Shown: positions 37,043-46,384, counted from the stretch's first letter. The stretch: 64,000 nt of DNA from an uncultured Pelagibacteraceae bacterium (GCA_902624185.1 CACNWU010000003.1:1-64000), one strand, 5' to 3'. The notes: generated by a model from the letters alone, not told the origin. A program made the numbers and translations.

Positions 37043-37158
37043 ATGCCGGCAACGTCCTACTCTTCCATGTCTTAAGACAAAGTACCATCGGCGCAGAAAG
37101 GCTTGACTTCCGAGTTCGGAATGGGATCGGGTATAACCCTTTCGCAATAATTACCGGC
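37043..37158 (-). rRNA. rrf: 5S ribosomal RNA, not in an rRNA operon
   Basis: Recognised on the minus strand by the conserved core CCCGATCCCATTCCGAACTC, then GGAAGTCAAGCC, CGCCGATGGTACT and GGAAGAGTAGGACG. The 5' end GCCGGTAA pairs with TTGCCGGC at the 3' end (helix I); length about 114-116 nt. No 23S or 16S gene lies on either side: rpmJ follows and a sugar epimerase gene precedes. An own promoter sits exactly upstream. SAR11 genomes are reported to have 5S separated from 16S-23S by hypervariable region HVR2, which fits the right flank. Confidence 0.95.
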
Positions 37159-37164
37159 GGAAGT

Positions 37165-37192
37165 TTTATACCTTATTAATAAATATTGTAAA
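37165..37192 (-). promoter_or_regulatory. 5S rRNA promoter
   Basis: On the minus strand TTTACA (37192-37187) and TATAAA (37170-37165) with a 16-bp spacer; the -10 ends 6 bp before the first base of helix I of 5S RNA at 37158. The fit of spacing, hexamers and RNA 5' end makes this the best promoter in the window. It also shows that 5S is transcribed independently. Confidence 0.75.
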
Positions 37193-37216
37193 CTAACTTT
37201 TAATAGAAAAACTTAG

Positions 37217-38107
37217 CTAATTTTTAGGGTTTTTTTTTAAAAACTGATGAATGTAATCCCTCAGATTAATTTTACCAAAATTTTTATGAACCTTGTTTGA
37301 TAAACTCATATTTGTTAGAGCCGAAGCATATCTCTCACCTTTTCTTGGGGCAAGCAACTTTACTTCAGTCTTAAATAATTTTGCAACTTCTAAAATAGAG
37401 AAACTTTTTTTATTTGATATACTATAATACCTGCACTGATTTTTTTTCCAAGCCTTAAAACAAACCTCAACTGTATCTTTAATATGAGTAAAACGTCTTG
37501 ATTGTGATCCGGGCTTGACGACTGGTAAAGGTTTATTTTTTAAGTAATGGTCCTCAAATATTCCTATTACAGTTGCCATGCTACCTCTACTAATTTGTTT
37601 TGGTCCGTAAACATTATAAAAAAAAATTACTTCATATTTAAAATTAAACCATTTTTTTAAATTTTCTAAAAGTTCAAGATTTTTTGCTTTTGTGAATGCA
37701 TAAGGTGATAAATTTTTATCTTCTCCTTTATTACCTAAAGAGGCTGATGTAGCAGAATAAATTAATTTAATCTTATTTTTGAGACAAAAATCAAATATAG
37801 CATTTGTGCCAATACTATTAGATTGAATACAATTATTCATCTGTAAAAAACTTTGGTAAATTCTGGAAAATTCACCAAAATGAAAAATCGAAATAATATT
37901 GTTTTTAAATTTATCTAAAACTCTATTTACATCTTTAGTATGTGATTTTAAGTATCTTATTCTTGAATCTTTAATATGATTTTTTTTAGATCCTGAAGAA
38001 TAGTCATCAAGACTAATAATTCTAAAATTAGTTTTTTCTATAAGCAATTCAATTAAATTTGCACCCACAAAACCTGCTCCACCAGTAACAACGATAATTT
38101 TTTTCAT
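37217..38107 (-). CDS. NAD-dependent nucleotide-sugar epimerase/dehydratase
   Basis: Extended short-chain dehydrogenase of the UDP-glucose 4-epimerase type. 296 residues. NAD-binding GGAGFVGANLIELL at the N-terminus, catalytic Ser/Thr in YSATSASLG, YAFTK (YxxxK pair), and substrate-domain text RRFTHIKDTVEVCFKAW. Substrate is not readable. A GalE-like or a dedicated hexose/heptose epimerase is possible. It is the first polysaccharide gene next to 5S; 58 bp separate it from the 5S gene. Confidence 0.85.
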   Translation of the reverse strand: MKKIIVVTGGAGFVGANLIELLIEKTNFRIISLDDYSSGSKKNHIKDSRIRYLKSHTKDVNRVLDKFKNNIISIFHFGEFSRIYQSFLQMNNCIQSNSIGTNAIFDFCLKNKIKLIYSATSASLGNKGEDKNLSPYAFTKAKNLELLENLKKWFNFKYEVIFFYNVYGPKQISRGSMATVIGIFEDHYLKNKPLPVVKPGSQSRRFTHIKDTVEVCFKAWKKNQCRYYSISNKKSFSILEVAKLFKTEVKLLAPRKGERYASALTNMSLSNKVHKNFGKINLRDYIHQFLKKNPKN

Positions 38108-38121
38108 ATTTTCAATAATAA

Positions 38122-39054
38122 TTACTTTAAATTCAAAAAACTTTTAAAAGTTAAATCAAAACCCTTATCTAAATTAATTTTTGATTTCCAACCGTAACTT
38201 TTGGCTAAATTCACATTAAGTTTCTTTCTAGGAGTACCGTTGGGTTTAGATTTATTATATCTAATTTTCAACTTTATTTTAAGCTTTTTCATAATAAATT
38301 CTAAGTAAGATTTAATAGTTTTTTCTTCACCAGACCCTATATTTATTAAACTATGTTTAGTTTTTTTTTTTAAAAAAAATTCACATGCATCTGCTAAATC
38401 ATCTACATACATAAGTTCTCTTCTTGCTTTTCCATTTCCCCAAATTTCAATATACTTTTTATTACCTATTTTTGCATTATAGGCTTTTAAAATTAAAGCT
38501 GGATAAAAATGTGAAGTATCTAAATCATAATTATCATTAGGGCCATACAAATTTGTCGGCATTAAACATACATAATCTAAATTATATTGTTTGTTGTATG
38601 CCTCGCACATTTTTAAACCTGCAATTTTCGCAACCGCATACGACTCGTTTGTTGATTCTAATTTACCATCTAATAAATAACTTTCTTTGATAGGTTGTTT
38701 TGAAAACTTAGGATAAATACAACTGGATCCTAAAAAAATTAATTTTTTTACTCCTACTTTAAACGAGGAGTCTATTACATTTGTTTGAATCATTAAATTT
38801 TGATAGATAAAATCTGCAGAATAAATATCATTTGCATGAATACCACCAACTTTAGCTGCAGCAATTATAACGAAGTCTGGTTTTGTTTTTTTTAAAAATT
38901 TTAAAGTACTATTTTGATCCAACAAATTAAGTTTTTTTCGATTTTGTATAATTAGATTTCTATAACCTTTTTTTTTAAAATATCTTAATATTGCAGAACC
39001 AACCATCCCTTTATGACCAGCTATAAAAATTTTACTATTTTTATTTAATTGCAT
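38122..39054 (-). CDS. fcl: GDP-L-fucose synthase
   Basis: Epimerase-reductase making GDP-L-fucose from GDP-4-keto-6-deoxymannose with NADPH. 310 residues. Seen: IFIAGHKGMVGSAILRYF (GxxGxxG), AAAKVGGIHANDIYSADFIY, FLGSSCIYPKFSKQPIKESYLL with the catalytic Ser, YAVAKIAGLKMCEAYNKQY (YxxxK), PTNLYGPNDNYDLDTSHFYPALI and ELMYVDDLADACEFFL. Overlaps gmd by 14 nt, a classic gmd-fcl pair, so the glycan probably contains L-fucose or a derivative. Confidence 0.95.
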   Translation of the reverse strand: MQLNKNSKIFIAGHKGMVGSAILRYFKKKGYRNLIIQNRKKLNLLDQNSTLKFLKKTKPDFVIIAAAKVGGIHANDIYSADFIYQNLMIQTNVIDSSFKVGVKKLIFLGSSCIYPKFSKQPIKESYLLDGKLESTNESYAVAKIAGLKMCEAYNKQYNLDYVCLMPTNLYGPNDNYDLDTSHFYPALILKAYNAKIGNKKYIEIWGNGKARRELMYVDDLADACEFFLKKKTKHSLINIGSGEEKTIKSYLEFIMKKLKIKLKIRYNKSKPNGTPRKKLNVNLAKSYGWKSKINLDKGFDLTFKSFLNLK

Positions 39055-40090
39055 TTAAATATTGATATTCAGACTTAATCATTTCATCAATTAAAGATTG
39101 TAAATTTTCTTTTGGCTTCCATTTCAATATTTTTCTTGCTTTTTTTGCATCACCTAACAAAGTATTTACATCCAAAGGTCTAAAATAATTTTTATCACAC
39201 TCTATTATAGAGTTACCTTTAACATCATACGCTTTTTCTTTAAGGCCTTTTCCTCTCCAGAAAATTTTTAAATCTAATTTTTTTGCAGTAATATTTATGA
39301 ATTCTTTAATAGAATACTGTCTTCCAGTTGCAATCACAAAATCACCTGGTTTTTTTTGCTGTAGAATTTTCCACATTGCTAAACAATAATCTCTAGCATG
39401 CCCCCAGTCTCTTTTTGCATTTAAATTTCCTAAAAAAAGTTTTTTTTGTTTGCCCTCTTTTATTTTGCATAATGCGGAAACTATTTTTTTGGTTACAAAA
39501 GTTTCTCCTCTTCTTGGACTTTCATGATTAAATAAAATACCGTTAGATGCAAAAATATTATAAGCCTCTCTATAATTCCTTGTAATCCAATGAGCATACA
39601 GTTTAGCAACACCATAGGGGCTTAAAGGATAAAAATCAGTTTTTTCATTCTGAGGTATACTTTGGACTTTTCCGTACATTTCTGAAGTTCCTGCTTGATA
39701 AAATTTTGTTCTCTTTTCCATTTTGTGAAACTTAATCGCCTCTAAAATTCTAAGTGCACCAAGTGCGTCTGCATTGGCTGTATATTCTGGTACCTCAAAA
39801 GACACAGCAACATGAGATTGAGCTGCAAGATTATATATTTCATCTGGTTTAGTTTTTTTGATAATATGTGAAACTGATGATGAGTCTGTTATATCTCCAT
39901 AATGAAGACGAAATTTATAATTTTTTTCATGTGGGTCTTGATAAATATGATCTACTCTATAAGTGTTAATGCTCGATGATCTTCTTTTAACACCATTAAC
40001 AATATAACCTTTTTTAAGTAATAACTCTGCTAAATATGAACCATCTTGACCAGTGATACCAAAAATTAGAGCAATTTTTTTTTTAATCAT
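39041..40090 (-). CDS. gmd: GDP-mannose 4,6-dehydratase
   Basis: First enzyme of the GDP-fucose route, also of GDP-rhamnose/perosamine routes. 349 residues. Seen: ALIFGITGQDGSYLAELLLKKGY, VKRRSSSINTYRVDHIY, YNLAAQSHVAVSFEVPEYTA, AGTSEMYGKVQSIPQNE with the catalytic Thr/Ser, PLSPYGVAKLYAHW (YxxxK), FNHESPRRGETFVTKKI and RDWGHARDYCLAMW. The ATG at 40090 gives the standard N-terminus. Upstream is a 60-bp gap before the FkbM gene. Confidence 0.96.
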   Translation of the reverse strand: MIKKKIALIFGITGQDGSYLAELLLKKGYIVNGVKRRSSSINTYRVDHIYQDPHEKNYKFRLHYGDITDSSSVSHIIKKTKPDEIYNLAAQSHVAVSFEVPEYTANADALGALRILEAIKFHKMEKRTKFYQAGTSEMYGKVQSIPQNEKTDFYPLSPYGVAKLYAHWITRNYREAYNIFASNGILFNHESPRRGETFVTKKIVSALCKIKEGKQKKLFLGNLNAKRDWGHARDYCLAMWKILQQKKPGDFVIATGRQYSIKEFINITAKKLDLKIFWRGKGLKEKAYDVKGNSIIECDKNYFRPLDVNTLLGDAKKARKILKWKPKENLQSLIDEMIKSEYQYLNAIK

Positions 40091-40150
40091 TGTTTATTTT
40101 AATAAACTATTTACTTCATTCAGTCAAAGAAGTTAATTAATTTTAAAGTA

Positions 40151-40876
40151 TCATTTTTGATATTCATATATGTATTCAAAAGTTTTTCTAAATGCCATTT
40201 TATATTTATAAACTTGTTTAAAATGATTTTTTTTTAATAGTTGATGAATATCATTAAATTTATAATTTTTGATTAACATATCGTGATAATGGTGCTCAAA
40301 CATAATTAGTTTTACTCTGTTTAAATCGTTTTTTAAACCCAAAAGAACATTGAGTTCATAACCTTCTGTATCTATCTTTAAAAAATCAATATTCAAAATT
40401 TTATTTTCTGAAATATAATCTGATAGAGTAATTTGATTTATAGTTATATCTTTAAAAATTAACTCTTTGTTCAAATTAAAAAGAAATCGAGATTTCTTTT
40501 TGAAATAATTAGAATTTGTATTGATGTCATTGATAGTAGAGGAAGAACTTTCACTAACTTGTTTCATATTTATTTCTTTTTTTTCATTACCTAAGGCATA
40601 ATTTTCAATTGATATATTTGTGTACCTAAATTTTTTTTTAATTTTAATTAAATTTTTTTTAAGTTCACTAAAGTTTATAGCACTTGGTTCAAATGAAAAT
40701 ATGTCTATAATTTTAAAATGATTTAAGAATAACTTTAAAGTTTCTCCCTTGTGAGCGCCTATATCAAAAAAACACTTAAATTCTGAATAACCTTTACTTT
40801 TAAGAAATTTAAAAAGTTTTAGTTGATAATAATAATCAAAAAAACTTAATAATTTTAAAGAAATATATTTAATCAT
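40151..40876 (-). CDS. FkbM-family methyltransferase
   Basis: SAM-dependent O-methyltransferase family found in polysaccharide clusters. 241 residues. Seen: the SAM-binding start FFDIGAHKGETLKLFL (DxGxxxGxxT/L), FSFEPSAINFSELKKNL, ALGNEKKEINM, and IDFLKIDTEGYELNVLLG, a hallmark of FkbM proteins. Likely methylates a sugar hydroxyl on the glycan. Start overlaps the upstream membrane-protein stop by 4 nt. Confidence 0.9.
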   Translation of the reverse strand: MIKYISLKLLSFFDYYYQLKLFKFLKSKGYSEFKCFFDIGAHKGETLKLFLNHFKIIDIFSFEPSAINFSELKKNLIKIKKKFRYTNISIENYALGNEKKEINMKQVSESSSSTINDINTNSNYFKKKSRFLFNLNKELIFKDITINQITLSDYISENKILNIDFLKIDTEGYELNVLLGLKNDLNRVKLIMFEHHYHDMLIKNYKFNDIHQLLKKNHFKQVYKYKMAFRKTFEYIYEYQK

Positions 40877-42552
40877 TCTGGTATAAAAATATATCTATTT
40901 TTAGAAACCTTTTTAACCTTTGATTTTAACTCTATATCGCAATTATTTATTTTATTTTCACAATTTTCAAAGTTTGAAATACGCTTTTTCATTACTTTAT
41001 CAATTCTAAAATGACTCTCGTTTATATAATAAAACGTGTTGATTATAGGACTGTATTTATATTGTTTTATCTCATTATCCAATCTATTAAAATTTCTTGA
41101 TATAAATATGGCAGTAACTATTAATAAAAAAATAACTAATCTTTTATTTAAATTTTTAAAATTAACATTGTATTTTGACATAATTAAAGAAACTGGGAAA
41201 AAAATCAAAAAGGCTATCAAAACATATCCTCCATATCTTAGCGCAGGGTGATTCAAAAACCATTCAAATAATAATAAAATGATAATAAAAAAAATAAAAA
41301 ATATTTTTTTGTTAAATTTTAAAATTATCTTTTTCTTTTGATAAAATAGTACCAAAGAAATAATAGATAAAACAATTAGGCCTAATAAAAAATCTGATAC
41401 CTTATTAAAAAAATATAAATCAAACCAGTTTATTACCCAATTAAAATTTGTCAGATACAGTTCCGGATTATCTATTCGAAAGTTAGGAGTCAGGCCAGCT
41501 TTAGACCACAATTGATAATGATTATTCATTTTAATAGCTTCAGCTGTGCCTAATGACCAATCAAAATTGTCGAAACAGGTTTGAAAAACTGGATATATCA
41601 AACATCCAGTATTTAAAAAATAAATCAATAAATTTAAAGAAAATAAAATAATAAAAATGTAAAATAATTTATTTTGAAAAAATTCTAAAACTATGTTCAA
41701 TTTTTTCCGTGTATAAAAAATCCATAATAATGGAATAAAAAAGATTATATATAAAATATAAAAAGCTTTTAAAGATATTATAATTCCTAAAGTAATTAAA
41801 ATACAATTAATATTTATTTTCAAATCTTTTTTAAAATCTAAAAGACTTATTAATTGTAACAAAAATATAAAAACTAATATTTGTGCAGATCTATCTGTAC
41901 CATGCTCTTGTAATCTGTAAAAAAAAATATTTATAAAAGCAAAAAAAAGTAGGGCAAGATAAAAAGTATAATTTATATTTTTTTTTTTTAAGTCTGTAAA
42001 AATTTTCGAAATTAATATTAAATTTGAAAATCCCATTATAAGTAAAGAAGGTATATAAAATGAATAATATTTTATTACTGGAAGATAAAATAAAGAATTT
42101 AGATAAAAAATGGATGATGGAGTTCGAAATCCATGATTGAATTCTCCTATGCCAATCTGCATTGAATATTGAGTTAGATAATAACTATAAGGAAAATGAT
42201 AATAGGGAAAATCATCATGAGTTTTGAAAATTAGTAGTGCTAAAAATAATATCGAAAAATTTATAAAAAAAATGAAAATATTAAATTTTTTTTTAATATA
42301 TCGATAATAGAAAAAAAATGATACTAAGCCTAGGAAAACAATAATCATATTGTGTGTATATCCATGGGGTAAAAATATGTGCGATATATAGGAATATAGA
42401 ATTAAAAAAAATATTCCAGTCAGACCAGTAAAGCCTAGTTGGTCAAAAGAAGTTCTTCTATTAAATATTCTCTCAAACAACAAACCAAATCCTAAAACTG
42501 CTATTAAAATTATTTTGTAGAATATAAAAAGTGTGATGATATTAAATGTCAT
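40873..42552 (-). CDS. Polytopic membrane protein, possibly GT-C glycosyltransferase
   Basis: 559 residues with about eleven or twelve hydrophobic helices and a hydrophilic C-terminal tail of about 80 residues. After the third or fourth helix a periplasm-facing loop has KTHDDFPYYHFPYSYYLTQ, an acidic DD motif of the sort GT-C enzymes use to bind the lipid-linked donor; HGTDRSAQ follows near the middle. I cannot assign an exact family; an O-antigen polymerase (Wzy) or lipid-linked sugar transferase role would fit the context. Coupled to the FkbM gene by a 4-nt overlap. Confidence 0.7.
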   Translation of the reverse strand: MTFNIITLFIFYKIILIAVLGFGLLFERIFNRRTSFDQLGFTGLTGIFFLILYSYISHIFLPHGYTHNMIIVFLGLVSFFFYYRYIKKKFNIFIFFINFSILFLALLIFKTHDDFPYYHFPYSYYLTQYSMQIGIGEFNHGFRTPSSIFYLNSLFYLPVIKYYSFYIPSLLIMGFSNLILISKIFTDLKKKNINYTFYLALLFFAFINIFFYRLQEHGTDRSAQILVFIFLLQLISLLDFKKDLKININCILITLGIIISLKAFYILYIIFFIPLLWIFYTRKKLNIVLEFFQNKLFYIFIILFSLNLLIYFLNTGCLIYPVFQTCFDNFDWSLGTAEAIKMNNHYQLWSKAGLTPNFRIDNPELYLTNFNWVINWFDLYFFNKVSDFLLGLIVLSIISLVLFYQKKKIILKFNKKIFFIFFIIILLLFEWFLNHPALRYGGYVLIAFLIFFPVSLIMSKYNVNFKNLNKRLVIFLLIVTAIFISRNFNRLDNEIKQYKYSPIINTFYYINESHFRIDKVMKKRISNFENCENKINNCDIELKSKVKKVSKNRYIFIPE

Positions 42553-42713
42553 TATTCAAAATTAGTGTTAGTTTAAGAATTCTAATAGTTATATACTTTA
42601 CACATCTTTATTTTGCGAATAAAAAAATTATTTTTAATTAATATAACCTTTTTATGATATATTTTTTATACAAATTTTTATTTAGTAATATTAAAATTCT
42701 GTAGTAATAATCT

Positions 42714-43385
42714 ATGAAAAATTTAACTCTTGTAATTCCAGCAAAAAAAGAAAAAGAGTCATTGCCGAATGTCCTAGAGGAGCTCAAAAAATACGAATTT
42801 AAAATATTGATAGTTTTAGAAGAAAACGATATTGAAACAATTGAAGCAATAAAACAATTTGATTGTGAAATATTATATCAAAAAAGTAAAGGTTACGGTG
42901 ACGCTTTAATTCAAGGCATAAATAATGTTAAAACAGAACTGTTTTGTATATTTAATGCTGATGGTTCTTTTAATCCCGAAGAATTACCGGCGATGCATGA
43001 TAAAATCAATAAAGATAATTTTGATTTTGTTTTTGCAAGTCGATATGAAAAAAATTGTTCTAGTGAAGATGACACTTGGGTGACCTTTGTTGGAAATTTT
43101 ATATTTTCTAAAATTGGAAATATTTTTTTTAATTTAGAAATAAGTGACATTTTATATACCTATGTTATTGGTAAAACAATTCTTGCTCAACAACTAAATC
43201 TAAAGAGGAAAGATTTTGTATTTTGTGTTGAATTACCTATTAAAGCCAAAAGACAAAATCTAAAAATCACAACATCAAAATCAAATGAGAGAGCTAGAAT
43301 TGGAGGTAAAAAAAAAGTAAATGCGATTAAAGATGGATTTTTAATACTAATTGCGATGATAAAATTATTTTTTAGAAGTAATTGA
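42714..43385 (+). CDS. Family 2 glycosyltransferase (dolichol-phosphate-mannose-synthase-like)
   Basis: 223 residues, GT-A fold of the polyprenyl-phosphate hexose synthase type. Seen: LTLVIPAKKEKESLPNVLEE, ILIVLEENDIETIEAI, KGYGDALIQGINNV, CIFNADGSFNPEELPAMHDK (the N-A-D replacing the usual DxD) and VFASRYEKN. There are no clear membrane helices apart from a short C-terminal hydrophobic run (DGFLILIAMIKLFF). Likely transfers a sugar to polyprenyl phosphate. Plus strand, alone among minus genes; overlaps the next gene's end by 21 nt tail to tail. Confidence 0.85.
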   Translation: MKNLTLVIPAKKEKESLPNVLEELKKYEFKILIVLEENDIETIEAIKQFDCEILYQKSKGYGDALIQGINNVKTELFCIFNADGSFNPEELPAMHDKINKDNFDFVFASRYEKNCSSEDDTWVTFVGNFIFSKIGNIFFNLEISDILYTYVIGKTILAQQLNLKRKDFVFCVELPIKAKRQNLKITTSKSNERARIGGKKKVNAIKDGFLILIAMIKLFFRSN

Positions 43386-44414
43386 TTTGAGCTTTTTGTT
43401 TAAAATAAAATAAGTTACACAATATAAAAAAATAGCCGCAAAAATAAGTGATAATTGATAAATAGTGTGTTTAAAATCTAATGAACTCATTAAAATAATA
43501 AATAAATTAAATGAATTAATTATTAAACTTGAAGATACATTAAGCACTATTTTTTTTTTATTCTCAAATTTAAATTTTAAATATAAAAAAATTAGTTGAT
43601 GTAAATGATTATTATCAGCTGAAGTTGGAGATTTATCACTTAATATTTTTCTAGTAAGAGAAAATAAATTTTCCAAACACGGGTACCATAAAAACAAAAT
43701 TATGGTGTAGGGTGAAATAGCAACTTGATAATTTGGAGATGTTGTTACTTCAAAATTATAAATTGAAATTAATATAAACCCAAGTATAAATCCAAGAAGG
43801 TAAGATCCTCCATCACCTAAATAAAATTTATTAAAATAATTTAATAATAATAAAATAGAAAAAGAAAATATCAAAAAAATCTGATTTTTTTGGCTTATTA
43901 AATCAGAGTCTATTAAATTATACTGAGTAAGAAAAATTATGATAATTAAAAAATAACCTATCAATAAACCATTAAGACCATCTATAAAATTTGAGCCATT
44001 TATCAAAATCATCAAACAAAAAATTGTAAATAAATGACTTAAAGAACTACTTTCAAATATCCTATCAATTAATTCTATTCGTGTTGGAGTTACTTGAAGA
44101 TTAGAAATAAATACAAATAAAGAAACAGCAAATAACTGTAAAATAAATCTTTTCTTTGGTGATGATAAAATTTTTGAGTCTGATAAAAATCCAATGAAAA
44201 AAATTAAACATCCTATTAATGTAAAAAAAAAGTTTTTTTCTAAGAATATTGTCAATAATATTGGTAGGATTAAAATGCCCCCTATTAAAGGTATTTTTTT
44301 TTCATTAAAAAATTTTTGATGACTTTCTCCTGAATAATTTGGTAAAAAATTCTTTTTATTTGCAATAAAAACTGATGGCACAATAATCGATACATATACA
44401 ATAAATTCAATCAT
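43365..44414 (-). CDS. WecA/MraY-family initiating glycosyl-phosphate transferase
   Basis: Integral membrane enzyme that places a sugar-1-phosphate on undecaprenyl phosphate to begin O-antigen/capsule synthesis. About 349 residues from the ATG at 44414 (MIEFIVYVSIIVPSVFIANK). The longer frame would start at 44447, but the start chosen gives a 4-nt ATGA overlap with the upstream gene. Seen: FFNEKKIPLIGGILILP, IGFLSDSKIL (first aspartate motif), NGSNFIDGLNGLLIGYF, and FYLGDGGSYLLGFILGF (D-box); about ten membrane helices. The sugar is unknown (GlcNAc, or a trideoxy sugar). Confidence 0.9.
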   Translation of the reverse strand: MIEFIVYVSIIVPSVFIANKKNFLPNYSGESHQKFFNEKKIPLIGGILILPILLTIFLEKNFFFTLIGCLIFFIGFLSDSKILSSPKKRFILQLFAVSLFVFISNLQVTPTRIELIDRIFESSSLSHLFTIFCLMILINGSNFIDGLNGLLIGYFLIIIIFLTQYNLIDSDLISQKNQIFLIFSFSILLLLNYFNKFYLGDGGSYLLGFILGFILISIYNFEVTTSPNYQVAISPYTIILFLWYPCLENLFSLTRKILSDKSPTSADNNHLHQLIFLYLKFKFENKKKIVLNVSSSLIINSFNLFIILMSSLDFKHTIYQLSLIFAAIFLYCVTYFILNKKLKSITSKK

Positions 44415-45157
44415 TGATTTTTCTTTAAATAGTTTAGGCCCAAACAAATCAAAAAATAAAACGACTTAACAAAACTGAATTCTAAATATTTATGATAAAC
44501 TCTAAATCCATCTAACAATTTTTGTACTACCGAGCTGGACAAAGAATTTCTAGTTTTTCTCCAAAATGATAGATTTTTATCTAATCCACCTATTGCTATA
44601 TCTTGTTTTAAAATAGACAGCCATAAAACAAAATCTTCTTTCGTTTTTAAGTTTACAAATTTTATATTTTTAGAAAAAATTTTTTTATCTAAAATAACTG
44701 TTGATAAACCTATGTCACAGGATGTCAAAATATCTTTATAGCTTTTGAAAGTTTTAGCTTTACGTTGTCGAATAAATTGATTTTCTTCATCAATTATATC
44801 ATAAGAGGTATGAGAAATTTTAAAATTCCTATCAATCATAAAATTAATTTGAGTTTCAATCTTTTCCTTTTTCCAATAATCATCTGCATCCAAAAAACAA
44901 ATATATTTACCATTAGAATATTTTATACCCTTGTTTCTTGATAATCCTGCTCCGATATTTTGCTCATTATTAATGATTTTAATTTTATTGTTTGATTTAT
45001 ATTGTTTTGTCAAAAAATCTAATTCAAATTTATCTTCATCATCATAGATGATGATTATTTCAATCTTGGGGTAGGTTTGCTCAAGAACTGAAGATATTGA
45101 CTTATTAATATATCTGATTTTTTTATAATATGGAATTATAACACTTACTAGATCCAT
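44411..45157 (-). CDS. Family 2 glycosyltransferase
   Basis: 248 residues, GT-A. Seen: VSVIIPYYKKIRYINKSISSVLEQ, IEIIIIYDDEDKF, NIGAGLSRNKGIKYSNGKYICFLDADDYW (DxD as DAD), EKIETQINFM and EDFVLWLSILKQDIAI. Typical of CpsJ/WaaV-like sugar transferases of O-antigen clusters. Transferred sugar unknown. The stop overlaps the WecA-like start by 4 nt. The start at 45157 lies 127 bp from a plus-strand GT4. Confidence 0.9.
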   Translation of the reverse strand: MDLVSVIIPYYKKIRYINKSISSVLEQTYPKIEIIIIYDDEDKFELDFLTKQYKSNNKIKIINNEQNIGAGLSRNKGIKYSNGKYICFLDADDYWKKEKIETQINFMIDRNFKISHTSYDIIDEENQFIRQRKAKTFKSYKDILTSCDIGLSTVILDKKIFSKNIKFVNLKTKEDFVLWLSILKQDIAIGGLDKNLSFWRKTRNSLSSSVVQKLLDGFRVYHKYLEFSFVKSFYFLICLGLNYLKKNQ

Positions 45158-45284
45158 TAAATGATAACAATTTTTAAAATTAGTTTTTAAAATACAATAT
45201 ATGAATTAAAATAATTTTGTGTATTATTTTTATTTTATATTATTATATTAATCAAATCGCAGCTATTAATAACATTAAATTTAA

Positions 45285-46373
45285 ATGAAAAAAAAAGTCA
45301 TAATGTTTATGCCTTCAATTGAAGGTGGGGGTGTAGAAAAAAATTTTTTTATTGTTGCCAATTTTCTGACAAAATTTAAAGCTGTTTTAGTAATTACTAT
45401 TTCAAAAAAATACAAGGGACTGTTCTTAAAGAAAGTTAAATTTATCACTTTGAAATCTGAATTTTGGGATAAATTGAGTAGAAGATTAAAATATTTTTTA
45501 GCTCTTTTTTTATTAATCAAAGAAATTATAAATGATCGTAATGTTATTGTTTTCTCATTCCAGGCTAATATCTATGCAATTTTAATTTGTAAGTTGTTTG
45601 GGATTAAAATAATTGCTAGGTCTAATTCTGCACCATTTGGATGGTCACAAAATTTTTTAAAAAAGATTTTGTTTAAATTTTTTTTAAATATTTCGGATAA
45701 AGTTATGGTTAATTCTTTTGAATTTAAAAAAGATCTGAAAAAATATTTTAGTGTAAATTCAATTTGTATTTATAATCCATTAAATCAAAAAGAAATTAAA
45801 AAAAAATCTAGAATTAAAGTTAAAAAAATATTCAAAAAGAAATCTTTAAAAATATTGAATATTGGAAGATTTACTGATCAAAAAGATCAGATTACTCTCT
45901 TGAAAGCACTAAATATTTTAAAGAAAAAAATAAAATTTGAAGCTGTCATAATGGGTAGAGGGATACTCAAAGATGAATTGAAAAATTTTATACTGAAAAA
46001 CAATTTAAGTAAAAATGTAAAATTAAAAGAATTTACCAAAAATCCTTTTCCAATTATTAATCAAGCTGATGTTTTTATTTTATCGTCATCTTATGAAGGA
46101 TTGCCAAATGTGCTGTTAGAAAGTCTTGTACTTAAAAAGTTTATAATATCTAGCGATTGCAGAACTGGTCCTAAAGAAATTTTACTTAATGGAAAAGGAG
46201 GATTATTATTTAAAGTTGGTGATTACAAAAAATTATCAGAATTAATAATATTTTTTCTCTCAAATAAAAAAAAATGTAAAATTATGCTTAGAAAATCTAT
46301 TAACGCTTTAGACAGATTTGATTATAATAAAAATCTTAAAAAATACGTAAAATTAATTAATTCTCTCGACTGA
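45285..46373 (+). CDS. Family 4 glycosyltransferase
   Basis: 362 residues, GT-B fold. Seen: KVIMFMPSIEGGGVEKNFFIVANFL (glycine-rich acceptor loop), IIARSNSAPFGW, LKILNIGRFTDQKDQITLLKALNIL (donor-side start), FVLSSSYEGLPNVLLESLVLKK-like text (VFILSSSYEGLPNVLLESLV; ExxxxxxxE motif), and SDCRTGPKEILLNGKGG. Close in pattern to PglA/WaaG-type transferases. Plus strand; convergent with the next GT4 gene. Confidence 0.9.
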   Translation: MKKKVIMFMPSIEGGGVEKNFFIVANFLTKFKAVLVITISKKYKGLFLKKVKFITLKSEFWDKLSRRLKYFLALFLLIKEIINDRNVIVFSFQANIYAILICKLFGIKIIARSNSAPFGWSQNFLKKILFKFFLNISDKVMVNSFEFKKDLKKYFSVNSICIYNPLNQKEIKKKSRIKVKKIFKKKSLKILNIGRFTDQKDQITLLKALNILKKKIKFEAVIMGRGILKDELKNFILKNNLSKNVKLKEFTKNPFPIINQADVFILSSSYEGLPNVLLESLVLKKFIISSDCRTGPKEILLNGKGGLLFKVGDYKKLSELIIFFLSNKKKCKIMLRKSINALDRFDYNKNLKKYVKLINSLD

Positions 46374-46384
46374 TATTAGACTAT

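Noticed and set aside
36906-37088. Longer L36 reading from an ATG at 37088
   Set aside because: The extra 19 codons lie in 5S rRNA; the conserved L36 N-terminus begins at 37031.
42553-42713. Possible small RNA in the largest intergenic gap (161 bp)
   Set aside because: Sequence is almost all A/T with no stable stem or known RNA motif; most likely the divergent promoters of the flanking genes.
43365-44447. Start of the WecA-like gene at 44447
   Set aside because: ATG 44414 gives a membrane-protein N-terminus and a 4-nt coupling overlap; the longer start would read into the previous gene.
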